Assembly: GCA_944381555.1 (NCBI GenBank)
Contig: CALWLL010000007.1
Span: 1-64,000, forward strand
Direction of reading: 5' to 3'
Length of the DNA: 64,000 bases
Origin: an uncultured Agathobacter sp.
GTDB lineage: Bacteria > Bacillota > Clostridia > Lachnospirales > Lachnospiraceae
How positions within the stretch are numbered: the first letter of the stretch is position 1; every line of letters begins with the position of its first letter. A model generated the notes under the pieces. The model did no database searches. It saw nothing but the letters and a program-made list of their open reading frames with translations, and was not told the origin of the DNA. The position numbers and the translations under genes are program-made. Below are positions 1-9,657 of the stretch, one piece after another.

Positions 1-599
1 ACAAATAGATTATCCCAATTATCAGCATCCACTGAAATATAATTGTATGTCTGGATTTAGTTTTCCTGTAATTGTTCCAGTAAAAGCTGACCACAATATA
101 TATGAGAATTATCAAACAGAAAATCTGTAATTTATATGCCATATTCTTCTGCTCCGCCTATATAAAATCAGGTGTTTTTATGTAATACTACTATAAACTT
201 ATAACATATAACAATAATTTTATAAAGAAAAAATTACAATTTCCGGGGCTCTGATTATTAGGAAGAACAGTTGGCGTGAACGCACATATTATGCTATAAT
301 GCACATATCTCTAAACAGAAAAGTATTATCTCAAGGTTTAGCTGTAGTAAAAAATAAGTACTAAATGCAGTGGTTGCACGATTTGCCCCGGATAGTGTTA
401 TATCTTATTTTTAGTTTCTTAAAATTTATAGGAATAATATCCTTTACAAAGGATAAAGATTCATTTCTGGATAAGAAAAACCAGTTATCAAATTTAACAA
501 TTTAATGCCTTTTCAATTTGCTCTGCCATTCCTTGTCTGTTCAATGGTTATAAGAGTAATAATGTTTTGTACGGTCATGGTTTTTGGATTTCTTTTTGG
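1..599. other. AT-rich region without a recognisable gene
   Basis: I see no convincing coding sequence here. Short open frames at 365-505 and 505-687 lack a ribosome binding site and resemble nothing I know. The stretch contains one good promoter-like element (271-300) and, just beyond it, decayed mobile-element and acetyltransferase remnants. It looks like an eroded intergenic or former mobile-element region. Confidence 0.5.
271..300 (+). promoter_or_regulatory. Extended -10 promoter-like element with no gene downstream
   Basis: TTGGCG (271-276) and TATAAT (295-300) are separated by 18 bp, and TG precedes the -10 by one base (extended -10). The octamer GCACATAT occurs at about 282-289 and again just after the -10, as a flanking direct repeat. 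No credible open reading frame starts within several hundred bases downstream, so this is an orphan promoter, a small RNA promoter or a relic. Confidence 0.4.
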
Positions 600-713
600 T
601 CAACCTCGTAAAGCCAATCTTTGCAGTAAATTTTTTAAAAGAAGACCTGCGTTGGAGGATAAATTACCTCCGTCAAAATTTATTTGAATCTGTTGATTGC
701 TTTTAAGTGTTAA
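600..713 (-). pseudogene. IS1380-like transposase N-terminal remnant
   Basis: Translating the minus strand from about 713 down to a TGA at 600-602 gives a peptide containing INFDGGNLSSNAGLLL. This resembles the N-terminal motif of IS1380-family (DDE group 1) transposases, which typically read F-D-G-G-x-L-S-S-D-A-G-L. There is no proper start, only about 35 residues remain, and the frame ends at a stop. I read it as a decayed insertion sequence end. The assignment rests on motif resemblance alone. Confidence 0.4.
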
Positions 714-843
714 GGTGTTTAAATATCCATAGAGATTCTTTCTGCGGTATATAGCCTGAATTTTACCAATATTTGGTCTCTTTTTCTATTTACTTAACAG
801 ATAAAATGCAATAAACTACTTACATCGGGATTTGGAGCGGAAA

Positions 844-966
844 ATGGATATTGCCCAACTTTCAACAAAATATAAAGTTTGCAGATTGGCAGAGAAGAAT
901 ATTGGCAGGGTATTGGAGTTGTGTATGGGAAATCCGCAAACAGAACAGTATCCACATGTGCTATGA
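844..966 (+). pseudogene. GNAT-type acetyltransferase N-terminal fragment
   Basis: A 40-codon frame begins with ATG at 844, preceded by a weak GGAGCG. It encodes a peptide with the segment YKVCRLAEKNIGRVLELCMGN, which looks like the first beta-strand and helix of a GNAT N-acetyltransferase. It stops at 964-966 where such proteins normally continue for another 100-150 residues. No continuation is evident in the other frames before the next gene. It is most likely a truncated pseudogene, though a tiny unrelated gene is possible. Confidence 0.35.
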
Positions 967-1092
967 GGATGAGAATATATGGCTGATACAGAAGATGACG
1001 CAACATTGTATAACGTCAGACTTCCAATAACTAACCAGCATATAAAAAATAATAAACGAAAACTTTCATGTGGAAAGAGAGGAGAAAATAAC

Positions 1093-2583
1093 ATGCAAAA
1101 AGCACAGATGGACTTATCGATTACTCAAAACGCCGAAATCAGTAAAAATAGGACAGCAATGACAGGCGTCTTTATAATGAATTTCGTTCTTGCTATAGCA
1201 TATGTTCTGGAAGTTTTTAAAAATGCCCGCAGTATTGGCTCATATATGATAATAGCATTTTTTTGTATATTGCCCTGTGTCTGGGCGGGAATTACATATT
1301 ACCGCAGAAAAGATGCTGCATCCATTCGTTATATTTTGGGAGTCGGATTTTCTGTTTTGTATGGATATATTTTATTTACAGCTACGTCAGACCTGACATT
1401 TTGTTATGTTATCGTTGCCTTTGTGATTCTGGTTGTATATGTAGATTTCAGGCTTTTGATGACATTGGGAACCTATGCTCTGGGCATCAACTTAATCCGT
1501 ATTGCTATGCTTGCAATTCAGGGCAGATTGACGGGGGTAGTCCTTACGAATGCGGAAATTATTATCGCGTGTATTATTTTAACCTTTGCCTTCGTGCTAA
1601 TGGCAATTAGTAAGATTTCAAAGATTAATCAGGCAAATATCCAAAAAGCAAATCAGGAAAGAGTACAGTCGGAAGCATTGTTACAGACAACGCTTAATGT
1701 AGCGTTGGCCATAACTGAAAATATCAATACGGCTATGGGGGAAACGGAGGTCTTAAAGGAAGCCATTGACACGACGCAGCATAATACGGAAAGACTGTCG
1801 GATGAAGTGAATGTATCTGCCGAAGCGATTAGTGTACAGAAGCAGAGTACGGAAAAAATCAACAGCTATATCCGCAATGTGGAATCCTCCGTATATTCAA
1901 TTACAGAAGATGTGCAAAGCGCCGAGGGAAATCTTAATACGGGAAATCAGGTAATGAAAGCGCTTTTGGAACAGGTTAAGATTTCAGAAACGTCGAACGA
2001 GATGGTTACCCAGAAAATGACCGACTTAAAGGAATGTACGGATAAGATGCAAAATATTATGAGTCTTATCAGCAGCATTGCAAATCAGATAGGTCTTTTG
2101 TCTCTAAATGCAAGCATTGAGGCAGCAAGGGCAGGGGATGCAGGACGAGGATTTGCAGTAGTTGCATCGGAGATTTCCAATCTTTCGACCCAGACAAATA
2201 CTGCCACAGGAGAAATAAATACGCTGATTGATGATATTGTAAGAGCTGTGGAGGATGTGACGGAAGCTATGAATACCCTGCTGGAATGCAATCGTTTGCA
2301 GAACCAGTATGTAGACAGTACTGCGGAAAATTATTCACAGATTCGTGACAATACACAGAATATTGTAAATCAAGTAGATGTTTTAAGAAAGGCAGTGGAT
2401 GATGTACTTGATGAAAATAAGCAGGTGGAATCAGGAATTGAAAATGTGGCAAATGTAACACAGAAAGTCATGGACAGCGCTGCGGAAACATTGGAAAACT
2501 GCAATATGAATCTACAGAGCATTGCCAAGGTAGCGGCTATCATGAATATCTTGACAAAGGAAACTGCCAAATTGCAGAACTGA
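1093..2583 (+). CDS. Methyl-accepting chemotaxis-type membrane signalling protein
   Basis: A 496-residue protein. The N-terminal ~200 residues hold about six hydrophobic segments with no large extracellular sensor domain. The C-terminal ~290 residues are a long coiled coil with the MCP hairpin tip (around [20 protein letters not shown]), where receptors contact CheA/CheW. The start at 1093 is chosen for AGAGGAG about 7 bp upstream; an in-frame ATG at 979 has no comparable site. The architecture suggests sensing within the membrane or a non-chemotactic signalling role. No che genes lie nearby, so the output partner is unknown. A hairpin terminator follows. Confidence 0.85.
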   Translation: MQKAQMDLSITQNAEISKNRTAMTGVFIMNFVLAIAYVLEVFKNARSIGSYMIIAFFCILPCVWAGITYYRRKDAASIRYILGVGFSVLYGYILFTATSDLTFCYVIVAFVILVVYVDFRLLMTLGTYALGINLIRIAMLAIQGRLTGVVLTNAEIIIACIILTFAFVLMAISKISKINQANIQKANQERVQSEALLQTTLNVALAITENINTAMGETEVLKEAIDTTQHNTERLSDEVNVSAEAISVQKQSTEKINSYIRNVESSVYSITEDVQSAEGNLNTGNQVMKALLEQVKISETSNEMVTQKMTDLKECTDKMQNIMSLISSIANQIGLLSLNASIEAARAGDAGRGFAVVASEISNLSTQTNTATGEINTLIDDIVRAVEDVTEAMNTLLECNRLQNQYVDSTAENYSQIRDNTQNIVNQVDVLRKAVDDVLDENKQVESGIENVANVTQKVMDSAAETLENCNMNLQSIAKVAAIMNILTKETAKLQN

Positions 2584-2627
2584 CAGAGAAATAACCCTCC
2601 TGTAAATACAAATCTTCTATAGATAAA

Positions 2628-2672
2628 CAAGGCCGGAAGGAACTCGAATCCGAGACTTCCGGCCTTGTCTTG
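2628..2672 (+). terminator. Rho-independent terminator after the MCP gene
   Basis: A 12-bp perfect inverted repeat (CAAGGCCGGAAG at 2628-2639, its complement at 2656-2667) is followed by a short T-rich stretch. It lies between the plus-strand MCP gene and the convergent minus-strand gene ending at 2754, so it may serve both. Confidence 0.75.
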
Positions 2673-2753
2673 TATAAACGTTGTTCGTATTATTTAAGAG
2701 CAGATGCATTTGCATCCGTTATAGAGATAATCATAACCTTCATTTTCAGAACT

Positions 2754-3461
2754 TTAAAATCTTAAATCAAAATGCTGGCCCACCATCTTCTCCTGTTCGG
2801 TCATTACCATATCTGCTTTCGCTTCATATAAGGCATCCTTGATTTTTTTAATCAATTCGTCCAGACTCGAAGCAGATACTGTAGTAAGGTCTTCTTTTCG
2901 GCGGGAACCTTCGGCTTTCTTATCGTCTGCGCTTTTCTCATTTTTGGTTTCATTTGCCTGCTTTTCTGCCTGTTTTTTCTCAATGCGTTCTTTCTGCGCT
3001 GCCAGTGACTTGTCCACAACTGCAAAATAAGAAGTAGTTCCGTCAGAGCTGATTTCAATTCCGAAAGACTTTACTTCCACGCCGGATTCTTCAAGCTCAT
3101 CTGCAAGCCCCGGCATCTTCGCATATGCGTCTGCAATAAACTGTTCGTTTTTTGCGCGGACGTCTTCATCTGCGGCCATTGCTTCCACTTCGCTTTCACT
3201 GATAAGAACAAACATATTTTTGTCGCTTTGCATGTTAGAAGCGTATTCTTTTGCATTTGCGGTCTGCTCATCATCTACCAGAATAAATTCGACGTCACCG
3301 TATTTTGCTTTCAATGCATCATAGTAGGAAGAAGCGGCTTCGCTAAGCTCCGGTTTCCCGATGGTGTTTCTTGTGTTTTCTATTTTGTCTGTTTTCTTGT
3401 TTGCCTGATTCAGGCGGTTGTTGTTTAGGTTAAACAAATCCATACCAAATAACTGGCTCAT
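2754..3461 (-). CDS. DUF6033-like hypothetical protein
   Basis: A 235-residue, highly charged soluble protein. The N-terminus has an Asn-rich LFNLNNNRLNQANKK segment, the middle is probably alpha/beta, and residues ~165-205 are a Lys/Glu-rich coiled-coil stretch. No signal peptide or membrane segment is seen. The start at 3461 is chosen because GGAGG lies 8 bp upstream; an in-frame ATG at 3506 lacks a site. It resembles Lachnospiraceae proteins grouped as DUF6033, recalled without a search. Function is unknown and it appears monocistronic. Confidence 0.7.
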   Translation of the reverse strand: MSQLFGMDLFNLNNNRLNQANKKTDKIENTRNTIGKPELSEAASSYYDALKAKYGDVEFILVDDEQTANAKEYASNMQSDKNMFVLISESEVEAMAADEDVRAKNEQFIADAYAKMPGLADELEESGVEVKSFGIEISSDGTTSYFAVVDKSLAAQKERIEKKQAEKQANETKNEKSADDKKAEGSRRKEDLTTVSASSLDELIKKIKDALYEAKADMVMTEQEKMVGQHFDLRF

Positions 3462-3605
3462 ATTAGACCCTCCTTGTCTGTTTCTATCATGCAAATCCTT
3501 TTGCATAGTTTGGTGTTATCTTCTATATCGGCAGGAATTTTGGGAAAGTTTATAGAATCGGAGGGCAGTTTCTGAAAAAGTTTTTTGTTTAATTATAAAC
3601 AAACA

Positions 3606-3634
3606 ATGACAGAGAGGAAATTTGGTGGTACAAT
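3606..3634 (+). promoter_or_regulatory. Sigma-A promoter upstream of pyruvate kinase
   Basis: ATGACA (3606-3611, five of six against TTGACA), a 17-bp spacer and TACAAT (3629-3634). It lies about 95 bp upstream of the pyruvate kinase start, leaving a 5' leader of roughly 85 nt. Confidence 0.6.
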
Positions 3635-3726
3635 ACAGAATGGATAAAAAGGTTATTTTGTGCAAATAAGCAAATAATAAAATCAAATCAATAAAATGAA
3701 ATCCATAAGAAACAGAAAGTGAGACA

Positions 3727-5166
3727 ATGATGAAAAAGACAAAGATCGTATGTACAATGGGACCAAATGCGGATAATGAACAGGTAATGCGTGCCCTCGT
3801 AAGAGAAGGTATGGATATTGCACGTTTTAACTTCTCTCATGGAGACCATGAAGAGCAGAAAGGGCGTATGGACAAGCTGAAAACAATCCGTGTCGAGGAA
3901 GGCAGGCACGTTGCAATTTTGTTAGATACAAAAGGACCGGAAATCCGTACCGGTGTGTTAAAAGACGGAAAGAAGGTTCAACTCGCGGAAGGCGCTGAAT
4001 TTGTCCTTACAACAGAGGACTGTGTGGGAGATGCACACCGTGTCAGCATCACATACAAAGGTCTTGTAGAGGATGTATCTGTTGGGGGAAAAATTCTTAT
4101 AGATGATGGTCTTATTGAATTAGAGGTAACCCAAAAGAGTGATACGGAAATCATTTGTAAGGTTGATAATGGCGGAGAACTGGGAGAGAAAAAAGGCGTA
4201 AATGTACCAAATGTTCCGATTCGTCTTCCTGCAATTACCGAAAAAGACATTGATGACATCCGGTTTGGCGTAGAACAGGGAGTAGACTTTATCGCCGCTT
4301 CTTTCGTGCGTAATGCAGAGTGTATTTTGGAAATCAAAGCGCTTCTTCGTGAATGCGGCGCACCATATACACCGGTTATTGCCAAAATTGAAAATGCAGA
4401 AGGAATTAAGAACTTAGATGAAATTCTTCGTGTGGCGGATGGTATCATGGTTGCCCGTGGGGATCTCGGCGTGGAAATTCCTGCGGAAGAGGTTCCATAT
4501 ATCCAGAAGATGATGATTAATAAGTGTAAAGACCATTTTAAACCGGTTATTACGGCAACACAGATGTTAGATTCCATGATGCGCAATCCCCGTCCAACCC
4601 GTGCAGAAGTAACGGACGTTGCAAATGCAGTATATGATGGAACGGATGCGGTTATGCTTTCCGGTGAAACAGCTCAGGGCAAATATCCGATTGAAGCGCT
4701 TCGCATGATGGTTCATATTTGTGAAAATACAGAAGAGCATCTGGATTATGATGCAATTTTAGGAAGAATGGCAAGCCATCGTATGAAAGATACGTCAAGT
4801 GCTTTAGGATATGCAGCAGTTTCTACAGCGAATAATCTTAACGCAAAGTGTATTGTTGTGCCAACAGGCTCAGGCGTTACCGCGCGTATCTTATCTAAGT
4901 TCCATCCGAAGACGGAACTTATTGCAGTAAGCCCGGATGAGCGTACTTTAAGAAGAATGCAGATTTACTGGGGGGTAAAATCCTATAAATCCATTCGTGC
5001 CAATACGACGGAGGAAATCTGTCAGAATGCAATGGAGATTGTAAAGGCAAAAGCATGTGTGGAAACAGGAGATATTGTAGTGCTTACAGCCGGTATTCCT
5101 TCCCCACATGCGGGAGGATTTGATTATGGCGTAAGCAATATGATGCGTATTGTTACAGTAGACTAA
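3727..5166 (+). CDS. pyk: Pyruvate kinase
   Basis: Catalyses phosphoenolpyruvate + ADP to pyruvate + ATP, the last glycolytic step. The 479 residues match the usual ~470-480 of the short bacterial form; the PEP-utiliser C-terminal extension found in many Firmicutes is absent. Visible motifs are the N-terminal RFNFSHGDHEEQ, the family signature around AKIENAEGI with the catalytic Lys, MVARGDLGVE for metal and substrate binding, and ITATQMLDSM. ATG codons at 3727 and 3730 are both possible. A short SH3b-domain gene follows after 14 bp and is probably cotranscribed. Confidence 0.96.
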   Translation: MMKKTKIVCTMGPNADNEQVMRALVREGMDIARFNFSHGDHEEQKGRMDKLKTIRVEEGRHVAILLDTKGPEIRTGVLKDGKKVQLAEGAEFVLTTEDCVGDAHRVSITYKGLVEDVSVGGKILIDDGLIELEVTQKSDTEIICKVDNGGELGEKKGVNVPNVPIRLPAITEKDIDDIRFGVEQGVDFIAASFVRNAECILEIKALLRECGAPYTPVIAKIENAEGIKNLDEILRVADGIMVARGDLGVEIPAEEVPYIQKMMINKCKDHFKPVITATQMLDSMMRNPRPTRAEVTDVANAVYDGTDAVMLSGETAQGKYPIEALRMMVHICENTEEHLDYDAILGRMASHRMKDTSSALGYAAVSTANNLNAKCIVVPTGSGVTARILSKFHPKTELIAVSPDERTLRRMQIYWGVKSYKSIRANTTEEICQNAMEIVKAKACVETGDIVVLTAGIPSPHAGGFDYGVSNMMRIVTVD

Positions 5167-5180
5167 CAGGAGGGCTGCAT

Positions 5181-5654
5181 ATGATAAAGAGTAAGCATTT
5201 CAGAAAAGATGTGATTATTGCAAGAATTATCTTTTTGTGTTTCTGTGTGCTTGTGACTGCCGCAGTTGCATGGGGAGTTTCTGCAATGACAGATTCGCCA
5301 GAAGGCGGTGGTAATTCTGAGTCGGAATCAGAGAGCAACCTTTTAAGCTCTGAGTCAGAAAGCGAACCGGAGAGCGAATCTGTGACAGAACCGGAAACGG
5401 AAACAGGTACAGAGCCGGAGTCACAGACAGAGCCAACGGAATCAGAAGAACCTCTAAAACTCTATGCAGAGGTTACATCAAACCGTAACTTAAATCTTAG
5501 AAAAGAACCAAATACCACCAGCGAAGTACTTACATCGCTTCCAAAGGGAACAAAAGCAGAGGTAATCGAGGAATTAGACGGTTGGTTTAAGGTTATCTAT
5601 AATGGACAGGAAGGATATATCAGCAGCGATTTTGTTAAAATCGTGGAGGAATAG
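5181..5654 (+). CDS. Membrane-anchored SH3b-domain protein
   Basis: 157 residues. There is a short basic N-terminus, one hydrophobic segment at about residues 11-33 (signal anchor), a Ser/Glu/Thr-rich linker (about 38-90), and a C-terminal bacterial SH3 domain (about 93-155) with the typical NLNLRKEPNT and GWFKVIYNGQEGYI elements. SH3b domains often bind cell-wall peptides, so this is probably an extracytoplasmic wall-associated protein. AGGAGG lies 8 bp before the start. There is no catalytic domain, so it may be a wall sensor or adaptor. Confidence 0.8.
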   Translation: MIKSKHFRKDVIIARIIFLCFCVLVTAAVAWGVSAMTDSPEGGGNSESESESNLLSSESESEPESESVTEPETETGTEPESQTEPTESEEPLKLYAEVTSNRNLNLRKEPNTTSEVLTSLPKGTKAEVIEELDGWFKVIYNGQEGYISSDFVKIVEE

Positions 5655-5657
5655 CAT

Positions 5658-6536
5658 ATGAATTGGTTACTTTATGCAATTTTGGGAGTGGTTTTTGCGG
5701 GAGCCTCTCCGGTATTTGCGAAAAGCGGAATGCGTAAATCAAATGCAAATCTTGCGGCTGCGCTGCGCGGCACCATGTTGTTTTTAGCGGCATGGTTTAT
5801 GGCTGGTATAACAGGAAGCGGTATATCGTTATCTTCACTGGGGCAGACAACCTTCCTCTATCTGATTTTTTCAGGAATCGCCACAGGAATCGTATGGGTA
5901 TGCTTTCTTCGTGCATTACAATTAGGCGATGTGATTAAGGTTGTACCGGTTATTGAGGGAAGCATGATTATTGACCTGCTGGTTGGGATGATTGTTTTCC
6001 GGGATGCAGTGACATGGAATAAGATAATAATTATTATCATTCTAATTGCAGGGGTTGTTATGATGGCGTTTCGCAGTTTTGGGAGAGGCGGCCGTCATGG
6101 TTCGTGGATTGGATATGCATTAGCGGCAATGGTGTTTACTTCCGTAATCACAGCGCTTGATAGAATCGGGAGCGCAGGAATAGATTCTTATGGTGAGCGT
6201 TTGATTCGTTATGGGGTTGCACTGATTATCACATGGATTCTTACGTTTGCAACCGGAGGCTATAAAGGGCTTCGTGCAATGTCGTTTTTAGACGGCATAT
6301 ATTTGTGTTTGTCGGGACTATTTCTGGGAGGTGCATGGTATTGCTTCTTTCAGGCATACATACTTGGCAAAAACTCCACAGTTGAAATCATTGAGCAGTT
6401 TGATTTGGTGGCTGCGGTTATGCTTGGAAGTGTTTTTATGAGAGAAAGAACCTCAATAGGCTCTGTTTTCGGAATGCTGTTTATGATGTTGGGATTTATC
6501 CTGTTATTACTGGATTTGCCGGTCATTCCAGTCTGA
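5658..6536 (+). CDS. EamA/DMT-family permease
   Basis: 292 residues with about ten hydrophobic segments arranged as two repeated halves, the layout of EamA (drug/metabolite transporter) permeases. The start follows the SH3b gene by only 3 bp, with GAGGA overlapping that gene's end, so translation is probably coupled. The substrate cannot be read from sequence. A GH31 gene follows after 28 bp, which allows but does not prove a link to sugar export or uptake. Confidence 0.85.
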   Translation: MNWLLYAILGVVFAGASPVFAKSGMRKSNANLAAALRGTMLFLAAWFMAGITGSGISLSSLGQTTFLYLIFSGIATGIVWVCFLRALQLGDVIKVVPVIEGSMIIDLLVGMIVFRDAVTWNKIIIIIILIAGVVMMAFRSFGRGGRHGSWIGYALAAMVFTSVITALDRIGSAGIDSYGERLIRYGVALIITWILTFATGGYKGLRAMSFLDGIYLCLSGLFLGGAWYCFFQAYILGKNSTVEIIEQFDLVAAVMLGSVFMRERTSIGSVFGMLFMMLGFILLLLDLPVIPV

Positions 6537-6564
6537 AATTTTCTACATGAGAGAGGGTTAATGT

Positions 6565-8826
6565 ATGAATAATCATTTTGGGAAATTGCTTCGTTTTGAG
6601 CAAAATAATAATGAGGTAAAGGTTGTGTTTGAAAAACAGGCCGCATATTTTACGGTTGTAAGAGAGGATATCATTCGTGTTATGGTTCCTTTTTTTCAGG
6701 AGCATTCTGTTTCAAAAGCAATTGAGAAAAATCCTGTAGTAGAGACTTCTTATTCTGTATTGCAGGATGAAGATGGGCTTGTGATTGCAACAGACCGCAT
6801 AAAGGTACAGATTGCGGATGATTTTGCAGTGGATTTTTATAAATCAGACGGCGGAATTCTGGCAGCGGACTATCGCGGGGAGCGTACCATTGTAAAGAAG
6901 GTTAGCTGGGAAACTGTGGAAATGCTTGAGGCAGAAGGACATGATGTTTCAGGTCTTAAAGAGGAAGAAATTCAATTTCAGATTGTAAAACAGTTAGATG
7001 AGGGGGATGACTTTTACGGACTTGGCGATAAGTCCGGATTCCTGAATAAAAAATACTACGAATACGAGAACTGGAATTCGGATTTGCCGCAGGCACACAA
7101 TGAGGATTTTAAGGCCTTATACAAGTCTGTCCCAATTCTTATGTGCTTAAAAAAGAATGCTGCCTATGGAATCTTCTTCGACAATACCTTCCGCAGCAGC
7201 ATCAATCTGGGAAAAGAGAATCCAAAGTACTATTACTATACTGCAAAAGGCGGTAATCTGGATTATTACTTTATGGCAGGAGATGACTTACAGGATATCG
7301 TAAGAAGCTATACCTATCTTACCGGAACAACACCGCTTCCCCAGCTTTGGACATTGGGATACCAGCAGTCCAGATGGGGATATGAAAATACTGAGGATAT
7401 CAATTATGTAGTGGACACCTACCGCAAAGAGCAGATTCCTTTGGATGTGATTCATTTTGATATTGATTACATGGAGCATTGCAAAGTATTTACCTGGGAT
7501 GAAGCCAATTATGGTAAAAAGGGAGAACTGTTTGCATCTTTACGGGAAAGAGGAGTTAAGCCGGTTACGATTATCGATCCGGGTACGAAACTGGAAGAAG
7601 GCTACTTTATGCATGATGAAGGCGTTGCAAATGATTATTTTGTAAAAGATGCCGGAGGAAATGTCTATGTAAATGTCGTATGGCCGGGAGATTCGAATTA
7701 TCCGGATTTCGGCCGTAAGGAAGTAAGAGACTGGTGGGCAGAGAAACACCGGATGCTTGTAGATATGGGCGTAGGCGGCATATGGAACGATATGAATGAG
7801 CCGGCCAGCTTTAACGGAGAACTGCCACAGGATGTAGTATTCTATGATGAAGACAGAAAGACAAATCATGCAGAAATGCATAATGTGTATGGACATTTAA
7901 TGAGTAAGGCTGCTTATGAAGGATTAAAAGGCCTGACAGGTAAGAGACCATTTGTAATCACCCGTGCATGTTATGCGGGTTCGCAGAAATATACGACCGT
8001 TTGGACCGGAGATAATCAAAGTCTCTGGCATCATCTTCAGATGGTGATTCCGCAACTGTGTAATCTGGGTATGAGTGGTTTTGCATTCTGCGGTACGGAT
8101 GTCGGCGGATTTGGAGCAGACTGTACGCCGGAGCTTTTATGCAGATGGGTGGAGGCTGCCTGCTTCTCTCCATTGTTCCGTAATCATTCTGCAAAAGGCA
8201 CCAGAACGCAGGAGCCTTGGAGATTTGGAAAAGAAGTAACAGATATTAATAGAAAATATATTAAGCTCAGATACCAGTTTATTCCATATATTTATGATTT
8301 ACTGTATCAGGGCGAAACAACAGGGCTTCCGGTCATGCGTCCGTTAGTGTTACATTATTCATACGACCCGGAAGTTCGTAACCTAAACAGCGAATATCTG
8401 GTAGGAGAGCATCTTCTTGTTGCGCCGGTATTAGAGCAGGGCGTAACTAAGCGTGTGGTATATCTTCCGGAAGGTGTCTGGTATGATTATTGGACAGGAG
8501 AACGTATCGAGGGAAAACAATATATTTTAAAGGATGCGCCTATCGATGTATGTCCAATGTATATCAAGGCAGGAAGCATTATTCCAACCTATGAGGCAGT
8601 GCAGTATGTAGGGGAAAAACCATACAATAAGCTGCGGCTTCTTATTACACCAAAAGAGGGCAGCTATATCCATTTTCAGGATAATGGAGAAGATTATGCT
8701 TATAAAAATGGCGCGTATAATCTGTACCGCTTTACAACCAGTGCAGAAGGACAGCTCAATACAGAAATCCTTCATGAGGGATATTCTGTATATCAAAATA
8801 TTACCACTGTCATGATTGGTAAATAA
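6565..8826 (+). CDS. GH31 alpha-glucosidase family enzyme
   Basis: 753 residues, cytoplasmic (no signal peptide). It has an N-terminal beta-sandwich, then a (beta/alpha)8 barrel. The predicted nucleophile is Asp409 in WNDMNEPASF and the predicted acid/base is Asp483 in VWTGDNQ. C-terminal beta domains carry the typical YLPEGVWYDYWTGE segment. The WNDMNEP form is usual in alpha-glucosidases rather than alpha-xylosidases. It probably cleaves glucose from short alpha-glucosides. It is distinct from the second GH31 at 56130, whose motifs differ. Confidence 0.92.
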   Translation: MNNHFGKLLRFEQNNNEVKVVFEKQAAYFTVVREDIIRVMVPFFQEHSVSKAIEKNPVVETSYSVLQDEDGLVIATDRIKVQIADDFAVDFYKSDGGILAADYRGERTIVKKVSWETVEMLEAEGHDVSGLKEEEIQFQIVKQLDEGDDFYGLGDKSGFLNKKYYEYENWNSDLPQAHNEDFKALYKSVPILMCLKKNAAYGIFFDNTFRSSINLGKENPKYYYYTAKGGNLDYYFMAGDDLQDIVRSYTYLTGTTPLPQLWTLGYQQSRWGYENTEDINYVVDTYRKEQIPLDVIHFDIDYMEHCKVFTWDEANYGKKGELFASLRERGVKPVTIIDPGTKLEEGYFMHDEGVANDYFVKDAGGNVYVNVVWPGDSNYPDFGRKEVRDWWAEKHRMLVDMGVGGIWNDMNEPASFNGELPQDVVFYDEDRKTNHAEMHNVYGHLMSKAAYEGLKGLTGKRPFVITRACYAGSQKYTTVWTGDNQSLWHHLQMVIPQLCNLGMSGFAFCGTDVGGFGADCTPELLCRWVEAACFSPLFRNHSAKGTRTQEPWRFGKEVTDINRKYIKLRYQFIPYIYDLLYQGETTGLPVMRPLVLHYSYDPEVRNLNSEYLVGEHLLVAPVLEQGVTKRVVYLPEGVWYDYWTGERIEGKQYILKDAPIDVCPMYIKAGSIIPTYEAVQYVGEKPYNKLRLLITPKEGSYIHFQDNGEDYAYKNGAYNLYRFTTSAEGQLNTEILHEGYSVYQNITTVMIGK

Positions 8827-8893
8827 TTCCAAAAAAGCACACATTCTCGTTGTTTTTCATATTCTATAGAGAAAGAAAAGTGGAGAGAATATT

Positions 8894-9634
8894 GTGGATA
8901 ATAAGGAAGATTTATATGAGAAAGTACCTTTTTACATGACCTACCCAATCCAGAACCTGTATTTGGCAGAGATGGAATATGAGAGGGATCTGGAGCGTAT
9001 GAGAGAACTGTACCCAAGGGAAGTACAGCAGATTGTGCGTCTGGTGCAGCAGCGCTGTGATGAGTTGGAGCAGGAAGGCAGCAGAATGTATGATGAAAAT
9101 CCTGACCGTTTTATGATGGAGCAGGAGGCTTGCAGACTATTTGAAAGATTTTTGCAGGAAAATCCTCAGTTTAGACCGGAATCAATGCAAAGACCGGAAC
9201 CAATGCCGACGCCGATGCCAATGCCAAGGCCGGAACCAATGCCGACGCCGATGCCAATGCCAAGACCAGAGCCAAGACCTGTGCCGGGAAGACAGGGAAT
9301 GCCGCAGCTAAGAAATTCTGAAATAGAACAGGATGAAATATCTGCACAGAATCGAAGGAGTGACAGGAACCAAAGAGGCGGCTGGGACCAAAGAGGTGAC
9401 TGGAACCAAAGAGATGACTGGGGCCAAAGAGGAAACTGGGATAGAAGAGGAAATTGGGATAGAAGGGACGATAGGGACCGAAGAGACGATAGGGACCGAA
9501 GAGACGATAGACGCCAAAGAGATGACAGAGGCTGTGAAAACTCATGGTTATGCAGCTTAATAGGTGTAATTTTTAATGATGAAGTATACCGGCGCAGATG
9601 CAGAAACAGAAGATGCAGACGTTGGAATATGTAA
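8894..9634 (+). CDS. Low-complexity repeat protein, possibly a spore-coat or surface protein
   Basis: 246 residues, GTG start with GGAGAG about 6 bp upstream. Residues 1-95 look folded and mostly helical (Tyr/Glu/Arg-rich). Residues ~97-135 are Pro/Met repeats of a 12-residue unit (PEPMPTPMPMPR), encoded by a 36-bp direct repeat. Residues ~150-215 are Arg/Asp/Gln/Gly/Trp repeats of the WDQRGD and DRRDD type. The Cys/Arg-rich end resembles spore-coat proteins of Clostridia, but I cannot assign a family. The next gene starts 23 bp downstream and is probably cotranscribed. Confidence 0.75.
   Translation: MDNKEDLYEKVPFYMTYPIQNLYLAEMEYERDLERMRELYPREVQQIVRLVQQRCDELEQEGSRMYDENPDRFMMEQEACRLFERFLQENPQFRPESMQRPEPMPTPMPMPRPEPMPTPMPMPRPEPRPVPGRQGMPQLRNSEIEQDEISAQNRRSDRNQRGGWDQRGDWNQRDDWGQRGNWDRRGNWDRRDDRDRRDDRDRRDDRRQRDDRGCENSWLCSLIGVIFNDEVYRRRCRNRRCRRWNM
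9190..9530 (+). repeat. Tandem coding repeats (36-bp Pro/Met units, then Arg/Asp-rich units)
   Basis: Two near-identical 36-bp units start at about 9194 and 9230 and encode the Pro/Met repeat. From about 9360 to 9520 a series of shorter 15-21 bp units encodes Trp-Asp-Gln-Arg-Gly and Asp-Arg-Arg-Asp blocks. Such arrays change length by slippage and often vary between strains. Confidence 0.8.
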
Positions 9635-9657
9635 AAAGAACGCAATAGGTGATGTTG

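Noticed and set aside
365-687. Two short hydrophobic frames (46 and 60 codons) near the left edge
   Set aside because: No ribosome binding site, no resemblance to a known family, and the second overlaps an antisense transposase-like remnant.
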